A stretch of 64,000 nucleotides of DNA from Arenicola marina (taxonomy: Eukaryota > Annelida > Polychaeta > Arenicolidae), in NCBI GenBank assembly GCA_964019135.1, contig OZ025257.1, positions 27,884,352 through 27,948,351 on the forward strand, in the 5' to 3' direction. This document shows, in pieces, positions 33,926-64,000 of this stretch. Position numbers and translations under genes: made by a program. The stretch's first letter is position 1. Every line of letters starts with the position of its first letter. The notes beneath the pieces are model-generated. The model saw nothing but the letters and a program-made list of their open reading frames with translations. It was not told where the DNA came from and did not search any database.

Positions 33926-34407
33926 CATTGTGTAAAGTTTCTGATGGACATGTATATAATGTATATAAGAGAGAGTTAGGGATAGAAGGACAACAGTGGA
34001 ATATTTCAACAGACTGGATATCAGTTACTTTCTTAGCTCTGACCTGCATATACATCTGTTTTCACATTGGATGCAAACACTGAAGGAATATGAAAACGGT
34101 ATATTTTGTGTGTGAGTTGTTTTTCTCAAAAATAAAAAAATTAAAATTAAAATCCTCCGACTGGTTATTAAATAACTTTGATATTACCAAGGCCACCCAT
34201 GCAATACTGCAGATTAGCCCACTGACAGGATCTGCTCTAGGGAGAAGGAGATTTAAAAGGGAAGCCCATTACCAGGGATTAATGGCCTGAGTGCAGCCAG
34301 GGCTGGGCTGTAAAACTGGCTCCAGGCCTTAATGAGTTAAGGGCTAACACTGCCAGTGACACTGTTGATGCTTACAATATAGGTGTTAATTTTGGTTGGG
34401 AGTGGTC

Positions 34408-34495
34408 ACAAGTACCCCCAGGCAAAGAGGAATAAACAGTAGCTTTCATTATCATGTGTATGCATACAATGACATCGCTCACATATTCTACATCT
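34408..34495 (+). repeat. dispersed repeat, copy 2
   Basis: AAGTACCCCCAGGCAAAGAG and then CAGTAGCTTTCATTATCATG match the layout at 21818-21960. Its position between the piggyBac end and AARS1 means it may overlap AARS1 regulatory sequence. Confidence 0.5.
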
Positions 34496-34588
34496 CTTGT
34501 TCTATGTTCTGATGTCCATAATGTGTCAATCTACCATTTGAATTGTGGGGATAAATTAATGGTCCAGCTCAGTGGTGTCAAACTCGTT

Positions 34589-34599
34589 TTCTGTTTCAG
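34589..34599 (+). promoter_or_regulatory. possible 3' splice site of a 5' UTR intron of AARS1
   Basis: TTTTCTGTTTCAG ends at 34599, 20 nt before the AARS1 ATG. It has the pyrimidine tract and AG of a good acceptor, so the coding start may lie in the second transcribed exon, with the promoter further upstream, possibly beyond the piggyBac element. No TATA box was recognised. Confidence 0.4.
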
Positions 34600-34619
34600 A
34601 GGGCTAACAATCCGGCAAG

Positions 34620-55062
<20,443 letters not shown>

Positions 55063-55086
55063 TAGTAAATACGATAGTTACTTGAA

Positions 55087-55219
55087 ATTATTCAATTATT
55101 AAGGCATGACGTTGGCTCGATGGCCTGTAAAGGCTATAGCGTCCTACTTAACTAGAAAGATATATATAGCCGTACAGGCTGAAAATGCCGTTAAGCCCCA
55201 ATCAAATCAAATCAAATCA
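55087..55219 (+). mobile_element. LINE 3'-end fragment with (AATCA)n tail
   Basis: GGCTGAAAATGCCGTTAAGC followed by CCCCAATCAAATCAAATC is a LINE 3' tail of the CR1/L2 kind. No coding part remains. Confidence 0.5.
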
Positions 55220-55244
55220 CACCTACTTAACCGAACACATTTCG

Positions 55245-55350
55245 CTGTTACTCCTAGCTCGTACGTCAGTGGGTAAGCAGGCTGAGCTGGATATTAACAT
55301 GTCGTGGGTACGAACCTTGGTACCGGGATGTGGGGCAAGTTTTATCCAAC
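55245..55350 (+). mobile_element. tRNA-related SINE, second copy
   Basis: TAGCTCGTACGTCAGTGGGT (A-box), AAGCAGGCTGAGCTGG, GTCGTGGGTACGAACCTTGG (B-box) and TACCGGGATG match 36192-36290 in order. It sits directly after the LINE tail. Confidence 0.6.
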
Positions 55351-55375
55351 CCCATGTCGTTCTTCCGGGCTAATT

Positions 55376-58300
55376 TTAGGGTAGTTTATCCTCCCTGGAC
55401 ACACTGCAATGGGCCCCTAGTTTATCCTCCCTGTACACACTGCAGTGGGCCCCTAGTTTATCCTCCCTGTACACACTGCAGTGGGCCCCTAGTTTATCCT
55501 CCCTGTACACACTGCAGTGGGCCCCTAGTTTATCCTCCCTGTACACACTGCAATGGGCCCCTAGTTTATCCTCCCTGTACACACTGCAATGGGCCCCTAG
55601 TTTATCCTCCCTGTGCACACTGCAATGGGCCCCTAGTTTATCCTCCCTGTGCACACTGCAATGGGCCCCTAGTTTATCCTACCTGTACACACTGCAATGG
55701 GCCCCTAGTTTATCCTTCCTGTACACACTGCAATGGGCCCCTAGTTTATCCTTCCTGTACACACTGCAATGGGCCCCTAGTTTATCCTACCTGTACACAC
55801 TGCAATGGGCCCCTAGTTTATCCTCCCTGTGCACACTGCAATGGGCCCCTAGTTTATCCTACCTGTACACACTGCAATGGGCCCCTAGTTTATCCTCCCT
55901 GTGCACACTGCAATGGGCCCCTAGTTTATCCTACCTGTACACACTGCAATGGGCCCCTAGTTTATCCTCCCTGTACACACTGCAATGGGCCCCTAGTTTA
56001 TCCTACCTGTTCACACTGCAATGGGCCCCTAGTTTATCCTCCCTGTGCACACTGCAATGGGCCCCTAGTTTATCCTACCTGTACACACTGCAATGGGCCC
56101 CTAGTTTATCCTCCCTGTGCACACTGCAATGGGCCCCTAGTTTATCCTCCCTGTACACACTGCAATGGCCCCCTAGTTTATCCTCCCTGTAACACTGCAA
56201 TGGGCCCCTAGTTTATCCTCCCTATACACACTGCAATGGGCCCCTAGTTTATCCTCCCTGTACACACTGCAATGGCTCCCTAGTTTATCCTCCCTGTACA
56301 CACTGCAATGGGCCCCTAGGTCCTCCTCCCTGTACACACTGCAATGGCCCCCTAGTTTATCCTCCCTGTACACACTGCAATGGCCCCCTAGTTTATCCTC
56401 CCTGTACACACTGCAGTGGGCCCCTAATTTATCCTCCCTGTACACACTGCAATGGCTCCCTAGTTTATCCTCCCTGTACACACTGCAATGGCTCCCTAGT
56501 TTATCCTTCCTGTACACACTGCAATGGCTCCCTAGTTTATCCTTCCTGTACACACTGCAATGGGTCCCTAGTTTATCCTCCCTTTACACACTGCAATGGG
56601 CCCCTAGTTTATCCTCCCTGTACACACTGCAGTGGGCCCCTAGTTTATCCTTCCTGTACACACTGCAATGGGCCCCTAGTTTATCCTCCCTGTACACACT
56701 GCAATGGGCCCCTAGTTTATCCTTCCTGTACACACTGCAATGGCTCCCTAGGTTATCCTCCCTGTACACACTGCAATGGGTCCCTAGTTTATCCTCCCTG
56801 TACACACTGCAATGGGCCCCTAGTTTATCCTTCCTGTACACACTGCAATGGGCCCCTAGTTTATCCTCCCTGTACACACTGCAATGGGCCCCTAGGTCCT
56901 CCTCCCTGTACACACTGCAATGGCCCCCTAGTTTATCCTCCCTGTACACACTGCAATGGCTCCCTAGTTTATCCTCCCTGTACACACTGCAATGGACCCC
57001 TAGTTTATCCTTCCTGTACACACTGCAATGGCCCCCTAGTTTATCCTCCCTGTACACACTGCAATGGCTCCCTAGGTTATCCTCCCTGTACACACTGCAA
57101 TGGGCCCCTAGTTTATCCTCCCTGTACACACTGCAATGGGTCCCTAGTTTATCCTCCCTGTACACACTGCAATGGGCCCCTAGGTTATCCTCCCTGTACA
57201 CACTGCAATGGGTCCCTAGTTTATCCTCCCTGTACACACTGCAATGGGCCCCTAGGTTATCCTCCCTGTACACACTGCAATGGGTCCCTAGTTTATCCTC
57301 CCTGTGCACACTGCAATGGGCCCCTAGTTTATCCTACCTGTACACACTGCAATGGGCCCCTAGTTTATCCTCCCTGTGCACACTGCAATGGGCCCCTAGT
57401 TTATCCTCCCTGTACACACTGCAATGGCCCCCTAGTTTATCCTCCCTGTAACACTGCAATGGGCCCCTAGTTTATCCTCCCTATACACACTGCAATGGGC
57501 TCCTAGTTTATCCTCCCTGTACACACTGCAATGGCTCCCTAGTTTATCCTCCCTGTACACACTGCAATGGGCCCCTAGGTCCTCCTCCCTGTACACACTG
57601 CAATGGCCCCCTAGTTTATCCTCCCTGTACACACTGCAATGGCCCCCTAGTTTATCCTCCCTGTACACACTGCAGTGGGCCCCTAATTTATCCTCCCTGT
57701 ACACACTGCAATGGCTCCCTAGTTTATCCTCCCTGTACACACTGCAATGGCTCCCTAGTTTATCCTTCCTGTACACACTGCAATGGCTCCCTAGTTTATC
57801 CTTCCTGTACACACTGCAATGGGTCCCTAGTTTATCCTCCCTTTACACACTGCAATGGGCCCCTAGTTTATCCTCCCTGTACACACTGCAGTGGGCCCCT
57901 AGTTTATCCTTCCTGTACACACTGCAATGGGCCCCTAGTTTATCCTCCCTGTACACACTGCAATGGGCCCCTAGTTTATCCTTCCTGTACACACTGCAAT
58001 GGCTCCCTAGGTTATCCTCCCTGTACACACTGCAATGGGTCCCTAGTTTATCCTCCCTGTACACACTGCAATGGGCCCCTAGTTTATCCTTCCTGTACAC
58101 ACTGCAATGGGCCCCTAGTTTATCCTCCCTGTACACACTGCAATGGGCCCCTAGGTCCTCCTCCCTGTACACACTGCAATGGCCCCCTAGTTTATCCTCC
58201 CTGTACACACTGCAATGGCTCCCTAGTTTATCCTCCCTGTACACACTGCAATGGACCCCTAGTTTATCCTTCCTGTACACACTGCAATGGCCCCCTAGTT

Positions 58301-58629
58301 TATCCTCCCTGTACACACTGCAATGGCTCCCTAGGTTATCCTCCCTGTACACACTGCAATGGGCCCCTAGTTTATCCTCCCTGTACACACTGCAATGGGT
58401 CCCTAGTTTATCCTCCCTGTACACACTGCAATGGGCCCCTAGGTTATCCTCCCTGTACACACTGCAATGGGTCCCTAGTTTATCCTTCCTGTACACACTG
58501 CAACGGCTCCCTAGTTTATCCTCCCTGTACACACTGCAATGGCCCCCTAGTTTATCCTTCCTGTACACACTGCAATGGGTCCCTAGTTTATCCTCCCTGT
58601 ACACCCTGCAATGGGCCCCTAGTTTACCC
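55376..58629. repeat. 36-bp minisatellite, ~90 copies
   Basis: Unit AGTTTATCCTCCCTGTACAC plus ACTGCAATGGGCCCCT. Open frames on both strands (CNGPLVYPPCTH; REDKLGAHCSVY) are artefacts of a 36-nt period. A block of 1,259 bp (about 56100-57358) is repeated almost exactly at 57359-58617, sharing a single-base deletion (CTGTAACACTG at 56187 and 57446). The array runs into the gap. Confidence 0.95.
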
Positions 58630-58829
58630 NNNNNNNNNNNNNNNNNNNNNNNNNNNNNNNNNNNNNNNNNNNNNNNNNNNNNNNNNNNNNNNNNNNNNNN
58701 NNNNNNNNNNNNNNNNNNNNNNNNNNNNNNNNNNNNNNNNNNNNNNNNNNNNNNNNNNNNNNNNNNNNNNNNNNNNNNNNNNNNNNNNNNNNNNNNNNNN
58801 NNNNNNNNNNNNNNNNNNNNNNNNNNNNN
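58630..58829. other. assembly gap (200 N)
   Basis: A round 200-N run joining two different arrays, so the true distance is unknown. Confidence 0.99.
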
Positions 58830-61800
58830 CCAAGAGCCACCCTGACCACCACCTACCTCAGAGTCCAAGAGCCACCCTGACCACCACCTACCTCGGAGTC
58901 CAAGAGCCACCCTGACCACCACCTACCTCGGAGTCCAAGAGCCACCCTGACCACCACCTACCTCGGAGTCCAAGAGCCACCCTGACCACCACCTCCCTCG
59001 GAGTCCAAGAGCCACCCTGACCACCACCTACCTCGGAGTCCAAGAGCCACCCTGACCACCACCTACCTCGGAGTCCAAGAGCCACCCTGACCAACACCTC
59101 CCTCGGAGTCCAAGAGCCACCCTGACCACCACCTACCTCGGAGTCCAAGAGCCACCCTGACCACCACCTACCTCGGAGTCCAAGAGCCACCCTGACCACC
59201 ACCTACCTCGGAGTCCAAAAGCCACCCTGACCACCACCTACCTCGGAGTCCAAGAGCCACCCTGACCAGCACCTACCTCGGAGTCCAAAAGCCACCCTGA
59301 CCACCACCTACCTCGGAGTCCAAGAGCCACCCTGACCACCACCTACCTCGGGGTCCAAGAGCCACCCTGACCACCACCTACCTCGGAGTCCAAGAGCCAC
59401 CCTGACCACCACCTACCTCGGAGTCCAAGAGCCACCCTGACCACCACCTACCTCGGAGTCCAAGAGCCACCCTGGCCAGCACCTACCTCGGAGTCCAAAA
59501 GCCACCCTGACCACCACCTACCTCGGAGTCCAAGAGCCACCCTGACCACCACCTACCTCGGAGTCCAAGAGCCACCCTGACCACCACCTACCCCGGAGTC
59601 CAAGAGCCACCCTGACCACCACCTACCTCGGGGTCCAAGAGCCACCCTGACCACCACCTACCTCGGAGTCCAAGAGCCACCCTGACCACCACCTACCTCG
59701 GAGTCCAAGAGCCACCCTGACCACCACCTACCTCGGAGTCCAAGAGCCACCCTGACCACCACCTACCTCGGAGTCCAAGAGCCACCCTGACCACCACCTA
59801 CCTCGGAGTCCAAGAGCCACCCTGACCACCACCTACCTCGGAGTCCAAGAGCCACCCTGACCAGCACCTACCTCGGAGTCCAAGAGCCACCCTGACCACC
59901 ACCTACCTCGGAGTCCAAGAGCCACCCTGACCACCACCTACCTCGGATTCCAAGAGCCACCCTGACCACCACCTACCTCGGAGTCCAAGAGCCACCCTGA
60001 CCAGCACCTACCTCGGGGTCCAAGAGCCACCCTGACCACCACCTACCTCGGAGTCCAAGAGCCACCCTGACCACCACCTACCTCGGAGTCCAAGAGCCAC
60101 CCTGACCAGCACCTACCTCGGGGTCCAAGAGCCACCCTGACCACCACCTACCTTGGAGTCCAAGAGCTACCCTGACCAGCACCTACCTCGGAGTCCAAGA
60201 GCCACCCTGACCACCACCTACCTCGGAGTCCAAGAGCTACCCTGACCACCACCTACCTCGGAGTCCAAGAGCCACCCTGACCACCACCTCCCTCGGAGTC
60301 CAAGAGCCACCCTGACCACCACCTACCTCGGAGTCCAAGAGCCACCCTGACCACCACCTACCTCGGAGTCCAAGAGCCACCCTGACCACCACCTCCCTCG
60401 GAGTCCAAGAGCCACCCTGACCAGCACCTACCTCGGAGTCCAAGAGCCACTCTGACCACCACCTACCTCGGAGTCCAAGAGCCACCCTGACCACCACCTA
60501 CCTCGGAGTCCAAGAGCCACCCTGATCAGCACCTACCTCGGAGTCCAAGAGCCACCCTGACCACCACCTACCTCGGAGTCCAAGAGCCACCCTGACCACC
60601 ACCTACCTCGGAGTCCAAGAGCCACCCTGACCACCACCTACCTCGGAGTCCAAGAGCCACCCTGACCACCACCTACCTCGGAGTCCAAGAGCCACCCTGA
60701 CCACCACCTCCCTCGGAGTCCAAGAGCCACCCTGACCACCACCTACCTCGGAGTCCAAGAGCCACCCTGACCACCACCTACCTCGGAGTCCAAGAGCCAC
60801 CCGGACCACCACCTACCTCGGAGTCCAAGAGCCACCCTGACCACCACCTACCTCGGAGTCCAAGAGCCACCCTGACCACCACCTCCCTCGGAGTCCAAGA
60901 GCCACCCTGACCACCACCTACCTCGGAGTCCAAGAGCCACCCTGACCACCACCTACCTCGGAGTCCAAGAGCCACCCTGACCACCACCTACCTCGGAGTC
61001 CAAGAGCCACCCTGACCCCCACCTACCTCGGAGTCCAAGAGCCACCCTGACCACCACCTACCTCGGAGTCCAAGAGCCACCCTGACCAACACCTCCCTCG
61101 GAGTCCAAGAGCCACCCTGACCACCACCTACCTCGGAGTCCAAGAGCCACCCTGACCACCACCTACCTCGGAGTCCAAGAGCCACCCTGACCACCACCTA
61201 CCTCGGAGTCCAAGAGCCACCCTGACCACCACCTCCCTCGGAGTCCAAGAGCCACCCTGACCACCACCTACCTCGGAGTCCAAGAGCCACCCTGACCACC
61301 ACCTACCTCGGAGTCCAAGAGCCACCCGGACCACCACCTACCTCGGAGTCCAAGAGCCACCCTGACCACCACCTACCTCGGAGTCCAAGAGCCACCCTGA
61401 CCACCACCTACCTCGGAGTCCAAGAGCCACCCTGACCATCACCTCCCTCGGAGTCCAAGAGCCACCCTGACCACCACCTACCTCGGAGTCCAAGAGCCAC
61501 CCTGATCAGCACCTACCTCGGAGTCCAAGAGCCACCCTGACCACCACCTACCTCGGAGTCCAAGAGCCACCCTGACCACCACCTCCCTCGGAGTCCAAGA
61601 GCCACCCTGACCACCACCTACCTCGGAGTCCAAGAGCCACCCTGACCATCACCTCCCTCGGAGTCCAGGAGCCACCCTGACCACCACCTACCTCGGAGTC
61701 CAAGAGCCACCCTGACCACCACCTACCTCGGAGTCCAAGAGCCACCCTGACCACCACCTACCTCGGAGTCCAAGAGCCACCCTGACCACCACCTACCTCG

Positions 61801-64000
61801 GAGTCCAAGAGCCACCCTGACCACCACCTACCTCGGAGTCCAAGAGCCACCCTGACCACCACCTACCTCGGAGTCCAAGAGCCACCCTGACCACCACCTC
61901 CCTCGGAGTCCAAGAGCCACCCTGACCACCACCTACCTCGGAGTCCAAGAGCCACCCTGACCACCACCTACCTCGGAGTCCAAGAGCCACCCGGACCACC
62001 ACCTACCTCGGAGTCCAAGAGCCACCCTGACCACCACCTACCTCGGAGTCCAAGAGCCACCCTGACCACCACCTCCCTCGGAGTCCAAGAGCCACCCTGA
62101 CCACCACCTACCTCGGAGTCCAAGAGCCACCCTGACCACCACCTACCTCGGAGTCCAAGAGCCACCCTGACCACCACCTACCTCGGAGTCCAAGAGCCAC
62201 CCTGACCCCCACCTACCTCGGAGTCCAAGAGCCACCCTGACCACCACCTCCCTCGGAGTCCAAGAGCCACCCTGACCACCACCTACCTCGGAGTCCAAGA
62301 GCCACCCTGACCACCACCTACCTCGGAGTCCAAGAGCCACCCTGACCACCACCTCCCTCGGAGTCCAAGAGCCACCCTGACCAGCACCTACCTCGGAGTC
62401 CAAGAGCCACTCTGACCACCACCTACCTCGGAGTCCAAGAGCCACCCTGACCACCACCTACCTCGGAGTCCAAGAGCCACCCTGACCACCACCTACCTCG
62501 GAGTCCAAGAGCCACCCTGACCACCACCTACCTCGGAGTCCAAGAGCCACCCTGACCACCACCTACCTCGGAGTCCAAGAGCCACCCTGACCACCACCTC
62601 CCTCGGAGTCCAAGAGCCACCCTGACCACCACCTACCTCGGAGTCCAAGAGCCACCCTGACCACCACCTACCTCGGAGTCCAAGAGCCACCCGGACCACC
62701 ACCTACCTCGGAGTCCAAGAGCCACCCTGACCACCACCTACCTCGGAGTCCAAGAGCCACCCTGACCACCACCTCCCTCGGAGTCCAAGAGCCACCCTGA
62801 CCACCACCTACCTCGGAGTCCAAGAGCCACCCTGACCACCACCTACCTCGGAGTCCAAGAGCCACCCTGACCACCACCTACCTCGGAGTCCAAGAGCCAC
62901 CCTGACCCCCACCTACCTCGGAGTCCAAGAGCCACCCTGACCACCACCTACCTCGGAGTCCAAGAGCCACCCTGACCAACACCTACCTCGGAGTCCAAGA
63001 GCCACCCTGACCACCACCTACCTCGGAGTCCAAGAGCCACCCTGACCACCACCTACCTCGGAGTCCAAGAGCCACCCGGACCACCACCTACCTCGGAGTC
63101 CAAGAGCCACCCTGACCACCACCTACCTCGGAGTCCAAGAGCCACCCTGACCAGCACCTACCTCGGAGTCCAAAAGCCACCCTGACCACCACCTACCTCG
63201 GAGTCCAAGAGCCACCCTGACCACCACCTACCTCGGGGTCCAAGAGCCACCCTGACCACCACCTACCTCGGAGTCCAAGAGCCACCCTGACCACCACCTA
63301 CCTCGGAGTCCAAGAGCCACCCTGACCACCACCTACCTCGGAGTCCAAGAGCCACCCTGACCATCACCTCCCTCGGAGTCCAAGAGCCACCCTGACCACC
63401 ACCTACCTCGGAGTCCAAGAGCCACCCTGATCAGCACCTACCTCGGAGTCCAAGAGCCACCCTGACCACCACCTACCTCGGAGTCCAAGAGCCACCCTGA
63501 CCACCACCTACCTCGGAGTCCAAGAGCCACCCTGACCACCACCTACCTCGGAGTCCAAGAGCCACCCTGACTACCACCTACCTCGGAGTCCAAGAGCCAC
63601 CCTGACCACCACCTACCTCGGAGTCCAAGAGCCACCCTGACCACCACCTCCCTCGGAGTCCAAGAGCCACCCTGACCAGCACCTACCTCGGAGTCCAAGA
63701 GCCACCCTGACCACCACCTACCTCAGAGTCCAAGAGCCACCCTGACCACCACCTACCTCGGAGTCCAAGAGCCACCCTGACCACCACCTACCTCGGAGTC
63801 CAAGAGCCACCCTGACCACCACCTACCTCGGAGTCCAAGAGCCACCCTGACCACCACCTCCCTCGGAGTCCAAGAGCCACCCTGACCACCACCTACCTCG
63901 GAGTCCAAGAGCCACCCTGACCACCACCTACCTCGGAGTCCAAGAGCCACCCGGACCACCACCTACCTCGGAGTCCAAGAGCCACCCTGACCACCACCTA
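58830..64000. repeat. 35-bp minisatellite, ~148 copies, continues past the window
   Basis: Unit CCAAGAGCCACCCTGACCAC plus CACCTACCTCGGAGT, very uniform. Larger blocks repeat: the pattern at 60603-60987 recurs at 61793-62177 and 62493-62877 (offsets 1190 and 700 bp, both whole numbers of units). On the minus strand every unit reads CCGAG|GTAGGT, a donor-like string. Frames through it (VALGLRGRWWSGWLLDSE) are artefacts. Confidence 0.95.

Larger units (their letters stand above)
31300..34336 (+). mobile_element. piggyBac DNA transposon, decayed, with a nested foldback
   Basis: Flanked by TTAA at 31296-31299 and 34337-34340, the diagnostic piggyBac target duplication. The ends are CTCATT and AATGAG. 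After removing the nested 563-bp element and its 9-bp duplication the length is about 2.47 kb, normal for the family. The transposase reading frame (31638-33925) is broken. Its right end lies only about 280 bp upstream of the AARS1 start codon. Confidence 0.85.

Noticed and set aside
55330-58922. Repeat frames CNGPLVYPPCTH and REDKLGAHCSVY
   Set aside because: Artefact of the 36-bp period on both strands; one frame even runs through the N gap.
58888-64000. Repeated VALGLRGRWWSGWLLDSE frames on the minus strand
   Set aside because: Translation of the 35-bp minisatellite; no independent evidence of coding.

Overview
The window is invertebrate-deuterostome nuclear DNA, most likely from a cephalochordate (amphioxus, Branchiostoma-type). 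The evidence is a compact, intron-rich gene on the + strand, a mix of LINE, piggyBac and foldback elements, LINE tails of the (AATCC)n and (AATCA)n kind, and many minisatellites that sit across exon/intron borders. From memory, unchecked, such border minisatellites ('mirages') were reported at an amphioxus Adh locus. The species call is inference; no marker gene settles it.

Layout. 1-567 is a 32-bp array carrying GTGAGT in each unit, followed by a candidate terminal exon of an upstream gene (734-802). 2.1-6.1 kb is a nearly full-length L1/Tx1-like LINE. 6.1-16.6 kb holds small inverted-repeat elements, diverged repeats and a candidate two-exon gene (13.58-14.69 kb). 16.9-18.8 kb is a 5'-truncated LINE. 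19-28.8 kb is intergenic with a 53-bp array, a 39-bp array, tRNA-like SINE heads and a GGTAAATACC palindrome array. 29.0-30.6 kb holds two adjacent foldback elements with TAGCCC ends and 9-bp target duplications. 31.3-34.3 kb is a decayed piggyBac interrupted by a third foldback of the same type.

34.6 kb to the end is cytoplasmic alanyl-tRNA synthetase (AARS1). Thirteen coding exons (34620-54987) join in frame and cover about the N-terminal two thirds of the enzyme: the class II aminoacylation core, its helical domain, and the start of the editing domain. The remaining exons lie beyond the window. Intron 8 (about 11.4 kb) is almost wholly a ~337-bp satellite. The intron after exon 13 holds a 36-bp array, a 200-N gap and a 35-bp array that runs off the end.

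Main observations. (1) At least eight AARS1 splice junctions are tandemly duplicated together with their acceptor or donor. On the acceptor side, using any upstream copy would bring an in-frame stop, so these look like arrays of decoy or poison splice sites. (2) Nearly every monomer of the intron 8 satellite carries a strong 3' splice site in the loop of a perfect 10-bp hairpin, then 60 nt that are open in the intron's own phase (1-1), then a GTAAAT donor. That is about 31 tandem potential in-frame cassette exons. (3) There is a family of foldback DNA elements with TAGCCC/GGGCTA ends and 9-bp target duplications, two of them inserted back to back at the same target.
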